DNA from: Boesenbergia rotunda
Lineage: Eukaryota; Streptophyta; Magnoliopsida; Zingiberales; Zingiberaceae
Length of the DNA stretch: 64,000 nucleotides
Direction of reading: 5' to 3'
NCBI GenBank assembly: GCA_024364735.1
Contig: JAGFNQ010007711.1
Coordinates: forward strand, 50,586 to 114,585
In this document: positions 36,581 through 47,499 of the stretch, piece after piece
Layout of the letters: the number at the start of each line of letters is the position of its first letter
Numbering within the stretch: the stretch's first letter is position 1
Translations under genes and position numbers: made by a program
The notes under the pieces: model-generated
The model's database searches: none
Told to the model about the DNA's origin: nothing
Seen by the model: the letters and a program-made list of their open reading frames with translations, nothing else

Positions 36581-36975
36581 CTCTTAGTCTTCCATTTTTT
36601 ATCTCCTCGCCCCGACGCTGAAGCTTCGTCCCATTTGCCGCGAAAGCAACCGATGGGGTCGATCGCGGCGCCGCTTAAATCGATCACTGACCGTCGGATC
36701 CCCAAGCGAAGGGTTCAACAATAACTAATTACAATAAATAAACAAAAAGCATTCCCCACAGGCACAAGTACACTAAAGTTTACCATTAAACAGGACACAA
36801 GTGGTGAACAAATCACACTTCACGGGTGGACGCCACTGCCCAACGGCTAATCAGGTAGACAGCACATAAACGTGAAAGTTGGGTGGAAAAAGCTGGTACC
36901 AATATTTCGACTAAAAAAAAATCTAATTTTTAATGTATTAGATTAGAATCTTAATCGTCGTTGGCGACGACTTAG

Positions 36976-38460
36976 TCAACATCCACCAGGCATGAGTCCC
37001 ACTCTCGATCTTTCGCCGTCGAACACCACCCGGTACCCTTGCTGCTGTATGTTGCCGATGATGGACACGCCGCTGTCCGCCCCTGCGAATGCGAAGCAGA
37101 AAGTGCCCCTCGTGTCCACCGGGATGAGGTAGTTCGACGCCGGAAGCGACACAGCCGCGCCGCCGGCGAGGTGGAGCACCACCGTCGGCACCTTCACTTC
37201 CGTTTGGCCGGTGAGGTCGTAGCATGTGTCGAAGAGTGAGAAACCACCTGGTGCCAGCTTAAGGTCCGTCGTCCCAGCCCTGAAAGCGTCGCGCAGCGCC
37301 TCGTACGCCGGCCGGGCCAGTCGCGTCACTGACGTTCCTGAGTCCACGATGACGCCTCCCCTTCCGGTGGATGGGTCTAGTCGGAGGTCGGACGCCACGA
37401 CTCCGGGCACGGAAGCGCCGCCCACGCTTACTCCCGTGAGTTCGATATAGTAGAAAGTGTCCAATTTGGGGTTCCGCAGCATGGGAGTGTAGGCGACCCG
37501 CGAGGAGGCCCTCGGCGCGGCCGAGTCGCCGAACACCACCGAGGATGAACGATTCGGAGAACCGGCGGAAGTGCGATCCACCAGGCAGTAGGAAAACACG
37601 CGGCCGAACCTTCGCCCTGCTTGAGACGGAAAGGAAAGATTACCTCTGCCGAGGCCGAGGAGACCCGCAGCGGCGACGAAGAGGCCCTCATTGTCGTGAC
37701 CACAGCCTAGGGCAACGCGCGGAACCCTAATGTTTCGCCGGAAGGTAAGCGTCTCGGTCGAGAACTCACCTGTAGTAAGGGATCCGTCGCCGTAGGAGAC
37801 CTGGTATTGGCAGGCATTTCGGCTTCTGTCGCATCCGGCTTCATCCAAGCGGCGGCACAACGAGGCGCCGCACGGAACGGCGGCGTAAGTGTGGGAGGTT
37901 CGAGGGTCAAAGATGGGATCGGATTGGGAGTAGCAGCTCCGGCACGGGGCGCACTGGAGCCAGACGACGTCGCTACCGGTGTCGAGCACCATGTAGGCGT
38001 ACCTCGGCGGCGTGCCGATCCCGATCCTGGCGAAGTACTCGCCGCTGCCCAGGGCGAGTCCGGACACCACCGTACTTCCAAAACCTCTCCGGCCAGTTTC
38101 GTTCGCGGCGGCTTGGGGAGGCGGCGGATCAGCGGCCGCGAGAGTCCGCAGGAGGGTTTCGATCCGAGAGGTGTCGCGGTCGAGGCGGAGGCGGAAGATC
38201 TGCTCCGGGGAGGCGTCAGTGGCTGCGAGAAGAGAATCTCGGTGGGAGAGACCGGCGTGGAGGGAGGAGGGAGAGCGAGTCGGCTCCAAGTCTACGGCCG
38301 TGGCAAGGGTTTCGGCGGAGTCGTCTTCTGGGAGGAGGGCAACTGGATTTGTGAGAGAGGTAAGGACCAGAGTTTGGCGCTGCAAGGGCTTCGAAGCGAC
38401 ATTAGCCACTAGGAGGAGGAGGAGGAGGAGGAGCGGAGGAGGAAGAGAGATCGTCTCCAT
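36976..38460 (-). CDS. A1-family (pepsin-like) aspartic protease, ASPG1-like
   Basis: A single exon of 494 residues. Residues 1-23 are a leucine-rich signal peptide, followed by a propeptide to about residue 135. The mature two-lobed enzyme has the first catalytic motif LDTGSDVVWLQCAPC (Asp160) and the flap region VSYGDGSLTTGEF with a tyrosine. The atypical plant cysteine pattern (CAPC, C..Y, PCGASLC, NACQY) is present, and the second catalytic motif is VDSGTSVTRL (Asp373). The C-terminal GNIQQQGYRVVFDG is conserved. There is no plant-specific insert, and no GPI signal is obvious. It is thus an atypical plant aspartic protease, probably secreted and similar to ASPG1. The exon is GC-rich. The stop codon lies about 520 bp from the start of the MACPF gene on the same strand. 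Confidence 0.94.
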   Translation of the reverse strand: METISLPPPLLLLLLLLVANVASKPLQRQTLVLTSLTNPVALLPEDDSAETLATAVDLEPTRSPSSLHAGLSHRDSLLAATDASPEQIFRLRLDRDTSRIETLLRTLAAADPPPPQAAANETGRRGFGSTVVSGLALGSGEYFARIGIGTPPRYAYMVLDTGSDVVWLQCAPCRSCYSQSDPIFDPRTSHTYAAVPCGASLCRRLDEAGCDRSRNACQYQVSYGDGSLTTGEFSTETLTFRRNIRVPRVALGCGHDNEGLFVAAAGLLGLGRGNLSFPSQAGRRFGRVFSYCLVDRTSAGSPNRSSSVVFGDSAAPRASSRVAYTPMLRNPKLDTFYYIELTGVSVGGASVPGVVASDLRLDPSTGRGGVIVDSGTSVTRLARPAYEALRDAFRAGTTDLKLAPGGFSLFDTCYDLTGQTEVKVPTVVLHLAGGAAVSLPASNYLIPVDTRGTFCFAFAGADSGVSIIGNIQQQGYRVVFDGERSRVGLMPGGC

Positions 38461-38469
38461 GAAAGAGAG

Positions 38470-39200
38470 CGAGCTCAGCTCAGTGGGAGCGTGGCATGTG
38501 GGTTCAAATCAAGAAGGTAGCAAATTGCAAGGGAACGTTACGGGATTTATTAGATCGGCGCGTGGGTTCCGGAACCCGGTCGGCGGCCCCAACATGGATT
38601 TTTTTTTTTTCCTGACAACTATGATTTATTTCAAATTCGATAGAAATTACGATAGGGTTATGAGATTTCCAATTCGAATATTCAATTCAATAATATATAT
38701 GTTAAAAAAATAAAAATAAAATGTATTAACTATTTTTTATGTTAAAAATTAGATTGTATTAATGTTAATTTATTATTAAATTATTTTTTTAGTTTTTAAT
38801 ATAATGTTAGTTTAATATACTTTTATTTAATTATAATAATTAGATGGAAGGAAAAAAATATTAGTATAAAATATATCTTATTTTTTAATAGGCATAGTAT
38901 AAAGGTGAATATTTGATATCTGATAAATATATAAAGATAGAGAATATAAAATTAGATCCAAATTCGATTCATGACATCCCCACATCTATTATACAATTTT
39001 ACCATCAACAATTATCTTTTTAACGACATAATTCCATTCAGAAAAAAAAATTTAAAAAAATAGACAGGAAAAGAGGATATAAAACAATGGCCTGTGACTG
39101 GCAATCAAACAACACTTCCGGCTTGCAACCTCTCGGTTCACTTTGACATCGTCACCCCCACCTTTTGTCTGGTTTTGAACGCACATATATAATGTTACTC
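38470..39200. other. Upstream of the aspartic protease; AT-rich spacer
   Basis: The proximal 130 bp are GC-mixed and probably promoter. 38600-39060 is very AT-rich with T and A runs. No gene is seen. Confidence 0.4.
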
Positions 39201-39210
39201 GAGCTATGAC

Positions 39211-39400
39211 AGGGAGAGTGAAAATGGAAGAGAGAATGATAGAGTGAATAACGTGACACTTGAGTGAATGACGTGGCATTTTATATGCACATGTTCAATT
39301 ATCGCTTGGACACCATCGGCGGCCGAAGGCATGCAAAATGTCACGTCATTCACTCTACCATTCACTTTCCCATTTTTACTCTCTCATTTTTACTCTCCCT
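39211..39400. mobile_element. MITE-like hairpin element
   Basis: The left arm (39211-39282) and the right arm (39334-39400) are imperfect inverted repeats. The left arm contains AGGGAGAGTGAAAATG and GAGTGAATGACGTGGCATTTTA. The reverse complement of the right arm contains AGGGAGAGTAAAAATG and GAGTGAATGACGTGACATTTT. The loop is about 50 bp. This is the form of a small non-autonomous inverted-repeat transposon. Target duplications were not certain. Confidence 0.6.
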
Positions 39401-39486
39401 ATCATTTTTCATGTTACTTCAAACTCACTCATCGTATGAAGAAGTCGACAAGATACGAGGATGAGCGACATCCAATATGATTATAT

Positions 39487-40850
39487 GATATAGCTTTGAC
39501 CAAATTTTTTTTAATATCTCTCAAGTCTCATCTACATGCAAAAAAATATTTCTCTTGGATATAATCATACTTGTCTCTCTGCTGCATGCAAGGTAGTATT
39601 ATTGGCTTTAGAAAATTAACTCCACCAACTAGTTTAAGAAATCAATTTTACCATAAATAGAGCTGGTTTTTTAAAACCAGCTCCTTCTAAAACTAGTTCT
39701 ACTTGGTGAAATTGGTTTTAAGTAAAATCAACGAGTGAAACTGGTTTGAAAAAATCAACTTCACCAAGTAGAGTCGGTTCGAGAAAATCAACTCTACAAG
39801 TGGAGTTAGTTTGAGAAAATCAGTTCCACTAAATGGAGCTGATTTGATCATTTGGAGATGGTTTGAAAAAATCAACTCCACACTTAGTGGAGTTAATCAA
39901 ATTAGTCAAAAACAATTTCAACCTGGAGTTGTTTCTGTAATACCAGCTCCATCTCGAAGTTGTTTCTGCAATACCAACTTCAAGGGGGGTGCCACTTTAG
40001 AGTTAATCAATTCATTATTGAACCTAGTAGACCCCGATCGAACCCATTTCAGGTCAAGTGGTTTCACTTGGCTCAAAATAGTCAAATTATGACCACAATT
40101 ACTGTTTCGACCGCTTACAAGTTTAGCTTCAAAAGATTGAAATCTTTATATCAATAGTGGAGCTGGTATTATAGAAACAGCTTCAACCTGGAGTTGTTTC
40201 TACAATACCAGCTCTACCTTGAAGTCCTTTCTGCAAGATCAACTCCAAAAGACATGCCACTTGGCACGCGACCATAGATTCATGGAGAATGTTATAACTA
40301 GAGTTAGATATCATAATTAGAATCTAGACACTCATCCCTTACATCTCATGTAAAAATTTTTGAAATCTAAAACTCCTAGGTCAATCAATCGATTTCGGTC
40401 AAAACTCATTGATGGACCTAGTGGATCTCGATTGAACTCATTTCAGGTCTAGTGGGGTTTCACTTAGATCAAGGAAGTTAAAAGATGATTTTTAAAGACC
40501 AACTTCAGAAGTTGGTATTTAAAGACTAACTCTATGTAACATTACTTTTAAGATCAATTCCAATCAGATCAGCTCCACTGATCTTCAATCAGCTCAGCTC
40601 CACATTGAAACTGATATTCAATCAGCTCCAATATGGTTGGAGTTGATCTGGTTTTAGAAGGAGCTGATTTTCTAAAGTCGGCGCTATTTATTGTGGAGTT
40701 GATTTTTTAAACTAGTTAGTAAAATTGATTTTTTAAAATCAATATTATCTTATATGTAAGAGAGAGACAAATATGAATACATCCCAGAGAGATTTTGTTG
40801 AATACACATGAAATATGAAAGATATTAAAATAATTTGATTAAAGTCATGT

Positions 40851-40853
<3 letters not shown>
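39487..40853. mobile_element. Long-TIR (foldback-like) element with internal repeats
   Basis: The first about 200 bp, beginning GATATAGCTTTGACC, are an imperfect inverted copy of the last about 200 bp. The reverse complement of the right end begins GACATGACTTTAATC. Both arms then share TTTTAATATCT, TTGTCTCTCT, ACTAGTTTAA and AAATCAGCTCCTTCTAAAAC-like stretches in the same order. The interior holds degenerate repeats of GGAGTT and AACTCC segments and direct repeats about 400 bp apart (AACCCATTTCAGGTCAAGTG near 40038 and its variant near 40437). It has no coding capacity. It ends against the (TA)n tract. Confidence 0.65.

Positions 40854-40854
<1 letters not shown>

Positions 40855-40930
<76 letters not shown>
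40855..40930. repeat. (TA)n microsatellite
   Basis: About 75 bp of alternating TA with one or two slips, directly beyond the right end of the long-TIR element. Confidence 0.95.
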
Positions 40931-40934
<4 letters not shown>

Positions 40935-41251
40935 CACGCGTAGATCGAGTTCAGATTACCGGTTGGGGCATCGCCATTGATCAAAGAAACGATAAGGCTA
41001 GGGCGACCAGACCAGTACTACTCTATAATTCCTCGTTTATGTTCTTAATTGTTTATGATTTTCTCGTGGAAGTTGCAGATGTTCTTTTGCTGGGTAGCTA
41101 GCTGGAAGTAGCAGTGAAAATACCGAATAATGAACAGGTAGCTAGCTAGCTAGATGCTTAAATGACATATACATAATATATAGATTTTAAAGCAAATCAA
41201 AGTCTCCAGTGTTGCGATCGATGGGTGATTAATTATTTTTTAAATATTTAT

Positions 41252-42001
41252 TGATGAAGTTAAGTATCCTATAATTAATACGTGAATTGAAAAAGTTATA
41301 TAGTAAGACATAGCGAGTCTGAATGATTCTTTTACGGGAGCTTCCGAGACCCTTTCGGGAAGGGGATCCCCCGAGCCCCCCGCGGATAGACACGTCTCGA
41401 AGATCAAATCAGAGGACGTACTCTCGAGATCACCTCGGGAAGCTAAGTCCTCGAGACCACCTCGGGAAGGCAAAATGCCCGGGAACCCCCGGGTCAGAAG
41501 ATCCCGAGATTACCTCGGGGAAGCGGAACCCAAGAAACATTCGGCCTTAAGGAACACTCCCCCATTCTTCGGGATCTATGGATAACCATCATCCATTATC
41601 GCGGAGTTATCATGACCCATAATTATCGCAACGGGCCAAACTTAATGACGGCGTGGACCGTTGCAAAGGTGATCCTGTAAACGACAATTGGGGGAACGTG
41701 GCGAAGATTGTGGAGACACGTATGACCGCGACCTCATGTATAAAAGGTACTTCGATCCATCCCCTCCGGTAAAGGGGTTACGTATTCTCTACGTACCACT
41801 CGCATATCTTCTTGCCATTTTTTCATATCCTTCATCGAGGCACTGACTTGAGTGTCGGAGTGGGCTCTGCCGGACAACCTCCGGCGTGTTCCCCTAATGC
41901 TCGTGTTAATCTCGCAGGGTGTGAAGTTCCTCCCCTAGCGTCAGTATCCGCGTGGGTTGAACCCTAGTGACTGGCTGTAGACATCGATTCCTTCCAAAAC
42001 A
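41252..42001 (+). repeat. 5' LTR of the non-autonomous element
   Basis: 750 bp with TG...CA ends. A TATA box (TATAAAA, 41739-41745) lies where transcription should begin. Its first 58 bp differ from the 3' LTR only by C-to-T or G-to-A changes. Confidence 0.88.
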
Positions 42002-42379
42002 AGTTTGGTGTCGTCTGTGGGAAACTAGTAAAACACAAGAAGGAGCACCGATGGCCGAGCCAACGGGACAATCCATCGTCCTGATAAAAGAGGAACTAGA
42101 TTGATTGATCACCCACGCCGCTAAGGGTGTGCTCGAACAACATCAGATCGGGCAAGCTGCATCGCGGCGAGTGGTTTCGGGGCAAGCCGAGATCCTCAGA
42201 ATCTCCACTTCGCACCATCACCATCGAAGATCTGTCTCACCACCGGTGGGGCATGTGGCAACACCTCCAGTGCACCGGTGAGAGTCCCTAGGGGACTTGG
42301 AGACAATTAACTCTGTTGCTTCCAGTGTTCTACGACAAGGAGATTGAGGGGAGAAGGGGGAAGGACCTAGGAACTTCCA

Positions 42380-44370
42380 GCAAATCCCCTCCGCTCTAGC
42401 GCTTCTCTTTGCCTTACGACAGGCTCGGCGAACCTAGCTCCGCGCTGGCGCTTCATTTATCACACTGCCTTACGACAGGCTTGGCAATCCTAGCTCTGTG
42501 CTAGCGCTTCTCTTCGCCTTACGAGTGCTTCTCTTCGCCTTACGACAAGCTCGGCGATTCTAACCCCGTGCTAGCGTTTCTCTTCGCCTTATGTCAGGCT
42601 CGGCGAACCTAGCTCCGCGCTAGCACTTCATTTATCTCACTGCCTTACGACAGGCTTGGCGATCCTAGCTCCGTGCTAGCACTTCTCACTGCCTTACTAT
42701 AGGCTTGGCGATCCTAGCTCCGTGCTAGCGCTTCTCTTTGCCTTACGACAGGCTTGGCGATCCTATCTCCGTGCTAGCGCTTCTCTTCGCCTTACAACAG
42801 GCTCGGCGATCCTAGCTTCGCGCTAGCGCTTCTTTTCACCTTACGATAGGCTCAGCGATCCTAGCTCTGTGCTAGCGCTTCTCTTCGTCTTACGACAGGC
42901 TCGGCAACTTAGCTCTGCGCTAGCGCTTCATTTATCTCACTGTCTTGACAGACATGGTGATCCTAGCTCCGTGCTAGCGCTTCTCTTCGCCTTACAATAG
43001 GCTCGACGATCCTAGCTCTGTGCTAGCGCTTCTCTTCGCCTTATGACAGACTCGGCGAACCTAGCTCCGAGCTAGCGTTTCATTTATCTCTTTGCCTTAC
43101 GATAGGCTCGGCGAACTTAGATCCGCTCTAGCGCTTCATTTATCTCTTTGCCTTACGATAGGCTCGGCGAACCTAGCTCCCCGCTAGCGCTTCATTTATC
43201 TCACTGCCTTACGACAGACTTGGCGATCTTAGTTCCGTGCTAGCGCTTCTCTTCACCTTACGACAGGCTCGACGATCCTAGCTTCGTGCTAGCGCTCCTA
43301 TCCGCCTTACGACAGGCTCGGTGAACCTAGCTCCGCGATAGCGCTTCATTTATCTCACTACCTTACGACAGGCTCAGTGATCCTAGCTCCGTGCTTGGTG
43401 ATCCTAGCTCTGTGCTAGCGCTTCTCTTCGCCTTACGATAGGCTCGGCGATCCTAGCTCCGCGCTAGCGCTTCTCTTCGTCTTATGACAGGCTCGGCGAA
43501 CCTAGTTCCGAGCTAGCGTTTCATTTATCTCTTTGCCTTACAATAGGCTTAACGAACCTTGTTCCGTGTTAGTGCTTCATTTATCTCATTGCCTTACAAC
43601 AGGCTTGGCGATCCTAGTTCCGTGCTAGCGCTTCTCTTCGCCTTACAACAGGCTCGACGATCCTAGCTCCGTGCTAGCGCTCCTCTTCGCCTTACGATAA
43701 GCTCGGCGAACCTAGCTCCGCGCTAGCGCTTCAATTATCTCACTGCCTTACGATAGGCTCGGCGATCTTTGCTCCGTGCCAGCGCTTCTCTTCGCCTTAT
43801 GACAGGCTCAGCGAACCTAGCTCCGCGCTAGCACTTCATTTATCTCACTGCCTTACGACAGGCTTGGTGATCCTAGATCCATGCTAGCGCTTCTCTTTTC
43901 CTTACGACAGGCTTAGCGATCCTAGATCCGCGCTAGCGTTTCTCTTCGCCTTAGGACAGACTCGGTGATCCTAGCTCCGTGCTAGCGCTTCTCTTCGCCT
44001 TACGATAAGCTCGGCGATCCTAGCTCCGTGCTAGCGCTTCTCTCCGCCTTACGACAGGCTTGGTGAACCTAGCTTCGCGCTAGCCCTTCATTTATCTCAC
44101 TGTCTTACAACAGACTTAGCGATCCTAGCTCCGCGCTAGCGTTTCTCTTCGCCTTACGATAGGCTCACCGATCCTAGCTCCGTGCTAGCGCTTCTCTTCG
44201 CCTTACGACAGGTTTGGCGAACTTAGCTCCGTGCTAGCGCTTCATTTATCTCATTGTCTTACGACATGGCAATCCTACTTCTCTTCGCCTTACGTCAGGC
44301 TCAGCGAACTTAGTTCCGTGCTAGTACTTCATTTATCTTTTTGCCTTACGACAGACTCGGCGAACCTTTG
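42380..44370. repeat. Minisatellite array, 49- and 56-bp monomers
   Basis: About 38-40 tandem copies of a unit with the core CTTACGACAGGCTCGGCGA followed by a CCTAGCTCCGTGCTAGCG-type end. Two unit types alternate. The short one (49 bp) begins CTTCTCTTCGC; the long one (56 bp) begins CTTCATTTATCTCACTGC. Copies differ by scattered substitutions and small losses. The array fills almost all of the interior of the LTR element. Confidence 0.93.
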
Positions 44371-44578
44371 CCTCACCTTGAAACGCACTGGGGTTGTTGG
44401 ACTATTTCAAAAGATAGTCTCGAGCCAAGAGACAAATGTTTCGATTACTCGAACCCAATGTGCCGCCAATGAAGTAGTAGTGGGTGCAGGGACCAACCAT
44501 AACATAGCTTTTTCGCCACACCACTAGTCTAATCAGTCAGTCATACTTCCTTCGATTAGACTTGAAGGAAGGTACTTG

Positions 44579-45321
44579 TGATGGGGTTAAGCACCCCATG
44601 GCTGACACGCGGATTGAAGAAGCTATGTGGCAAGACATAGCGAGTCTAAACGACTCTCTTTCCGGAGCTCCCAAAACCCTCTCGGGAAGGGGATCCCGGA
44701 GACCCCCGCGGATAGACACACCCCGATGATCAAATCAGAGGACCCACTCCCGAGATCACCTCGGAAAGCCAGGTCCCCGAGACCACCTCGGGAAGGCAAA
44801 ATGTTCGGGACCCTCTGGGCCAGAAGACCTCGAGATCACCTCGGGGAAGCGGAGCCCAAGAAGCATTCGGCCTCAAGGAACAATCCCCCTTTCTTCGAAT
44901 CTATGAATAACCATCACTCATTATCACGGAGTCATCGTCACCCATAATTATCGCAACGGGCCAAACTTAATGACGGCGTTTACCGTTGCAAAGGTGATCC
45001 TGTAACCGATAATTAGGGGAACGTGGTGAAGATCGTGGAGACACGTATGATCGCCGCCTCAGGTATAAAAGGTACTCCAACCCCTCCGGTAAAGGGGTTA
45101 CGCATTCTCTACTACTCGCATATCTTTTCGCCTTCTTTTCATCTCCTTCATCGACACATTGACTTGAATGCCGGAGTGGGCTCCGCCGGACAACTTTCGG
45201 CATGTTCCGCTAACACTCGTGTTAATCTCGCAGGGTGTGAAGTTCCTCCCCTAGCGTCAGCATCCGCGCGCGTGGGCTGAACCCTGGTGACTGACCGTCG
45301 ACGTCGATTCCTTCCGAAATA
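44579..45321 (+). repeat. 3' LTR of the non-autonomous element
   Basis: 743 bp starting TGATGGGGTTAAGC and ending CCGAAATA (TG...TA; the 5' copy ends CA). It contains TATAAAA at 45064-45070. It is less changed by C-to-T transitions than the 5' copy. Confidence 0.88.
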
Positions 45322-45329
45322 TTTATAAT

Positions 45330-46900
45330 TGGATATTTAATTGTGATAAATTTTATAAAATTAATATTTTTTAAATAAAATATGTGATTGTGAGATGTTA
45401 AATTTTTTTAATTGTCCTTCTCGATTGCTTCTTCGATATATCATGACGGTTAGATGAAAATTTTCATCAAATTGAATCTTAAATTTGATATTACCAAATC
45501 AGATTAATTTTTTTTATTATAAATTAAAATGACAATGGTAGGACGTGAGAGAGAACATGCATGAAGAATCAAGTAGCTAGAATATTATATTAATTGGATG
45601 CTACTTAACACCGTCGTCACATGACTTGCGTAGCGAGTGGATCGATCTTGTAGAGAAGCTAGCTGGAACATGCACGGTGCCAATTACGAGTTGCATGTCA
45701 TCGTTGACAAATTAAAGATATTCTTGAATAGATCACATCATTTTACGGTAAGGCCTTGGCATGCATGTCAGACGATTACAATTTAGAAAATATCCAACAT
45801 AAATCGTCAAAGTACCCACGTGCTAGTTATAACATCCGAACTAGTAATTTTATGATTTATCTCTTCCGTATTAACTCTGAGACGAATTGGTGGGGACACT
45901 GGAGGCGAACAATTCGTCATTTGCCACCAACACAAATCGTCAAGTCACAAGAAATCGATCATCCCAAATTAAATATTATCCAACTTAATTAAACATTTTC
46001 CCCCCAGTCACAAGAGTTAACTCACTACTCTTCTCCCCCACTACTTAATTTATCCCACTTTCATTACTACACCGTGGAGCATTCTCACAGCATTCCTTTA
46101 ATTTGTCTCTAAGTTCCTTTGTCCCTCCAAATCATGATGGTTTTTCGAGAATATATTATTCTTAATTTTAAGTGATTTTTTTAGGTTCAATAAGTTATGT
46201 TGATCTTCAAATTAATTGATGAATCTAAACCATTTAAAAATTTAATATTTTATAAATTAAGAGAATTCAAAAAATTCATAGATGGGTGACTATGATTGTC
46301 CTAATTAAGTCTTATAATAAACTTATTATAAAAAAATTTCAAGTCTTTATTAGTTTAAAATTTATTAGTCTCAATTTATATTATCGAATTCAATTCTGAA
46401 AGCATAGATACGTTAAAGAGAATTTCATAAGTACATTGATCTTAGTTCGAAGTTATTCGAAATTATCTATGCCTATTAGTCAATTTCTTTCTTGGTTCCT
46501 AGAAAAATGATATTCACTAACCAACATCACTAGACTCTCCCGATTTGAAAAATATTGAACTTTTAAATTTTTGAATGGTATAAATCTATAGTCAGTTTGG
46601 TATGAAAATAGCTAAAATGGATTTCAAGAAAGACTGAATTATTTAAAATCAAAATTAATATACATCTGAAAGCCTTTTTAATATATTTAGACTCTCAAAT
46701 ATGAATTTGATAGCATAAATTAAGAATAATTAATTTTGAAATTTACAAAAATTTGAAAAAAAAAATATTAGAAGCTCATTATACGGTCTAAAACAATGAA
46801 CTCTCAATTATGGATCTTAGTATTCTTCAAATTCGAAAAATATTAAATTTTTAAATTTTTGAATGATTTAGATTAACTAATGGGCTTAGATAACATCAAA
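45330..46900. other. AT-rich intergenic region, no gene recognised
   Basis: Short frames only, none with family resemblance. No repeat structure was seen beyond AT-rich low complexity. Confidence 0.4.
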
Positions 46901-46923
46901 TCATTTCAAAATCAAAATGCACG

Positions 46924-47218
46924 GCCCCCAGGGCATGACACGATTGGTAATAGTTTACTTGGGTGATCCCTCACTTTTCGGGTTCGATTCCTCCTCGTAG
47001 AACGCGCAGTATGCTGACGGAAGAAATCGTCACATACTACTGCGTGGTCGGGTCATCGGGTACCGATATCATCAGTAGTGAAGTCGTCACGTGTCTCCAT
47101 CCCACAATTTACCCTCGTTGATTGGTGGGGACTCTCGTTGAAGTCTGTGGGATAGGATCGGTCAGTCAAACAAATTAGTCGAGTGTAAACTTAGATATCT
47201 CTTGTAAATAAAAAAAAA
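46924..47218 (+). mobile_element. tRNA-derived SINE with target duplications
   Basis: A 295-bp sequence with an A-box-like TGACACGATTGG (46936-46947) and a perfect pol III B box GGTTCGATTCC (46981-46991). It ends in an A-tract at 47210-47218. The 13-bp direct repeat ATCAAAATGCACG flanks it at 46911-46923 and 47219-47231. Promoter boxes, A tail and target duplication together identify a SINE that inserted by LINE-type reverse transcription. No LINE partner is present in the window. Confidence 0.85.
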
Positions 47219-47499
47219 ATCAAAATGCACGCACTACTAAGTTTTTAAGATATTTATAATCTCAAATCTAAATCATTATCATTAGTATACATTAAAAATA
47301 ATGAATTTTTAAAATCTTACAGAGGCTCCTTTGAGACACCTCACACACATATACCCATGTGATTATTTTTTTGAAAAAAAAGGAACACGGATATAACATG
47401 AATTATTGTAACTTATTTACACGGTTGAGAAAAATGATACGAATAAATTAACTCTCATGTTAATTTATGATTCTATCGTAGAGTGAGGTAGACTTCCAA

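Larger units (their letters stand above)
41252..45321 (+). mobile_element. Complete non-autonomous LTR retrotransposon
   Basis: Two related LTRs (41252-42001 and 44579-45321) enclose 2577 bp. The element is flanked by the 5-bp duplication TTTAT at 41247-41251 and 45322-45326. The sequence after the left LTR (AGTTTGGTGTCGTCTGTGGGAA) resembles the primer-binding site region of Tat/Athila-type gypsy elements, and CTTGAAGGAAGGTACTTG precedes the right LTR as a polypurine tract. The interior has only a short decayed leader (a 20-residue start MAEPTGQSIVLIKEELD then a stop) and a long minisatellite. No gag, protease, integrase or reverse transcriptase is encoded. It must have been mobilised by another element's proteins, as LARD/TRIM-type elements are. 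Confidence 0.88.

Noticed and set aside
38012..38713. 233-codon plus-strand frame over the aspartic protease
   Set aside because: It is antisense to a clear GC-rich exon with catalytic motifs. It results from codon bias on the opposite strand.
42380..44370. CRISPR-like repeat array
   Set aside because: Units are directly adjacent with no unique spacers, vary in length, and lie inside an LTR element of a plant genome. It is a minisatellite.
46900..47000. tRNA gene from the perfect B box
   Set aside because: The A tail, 295-bp length and 13-bp flanking duplication fit a SINE better.
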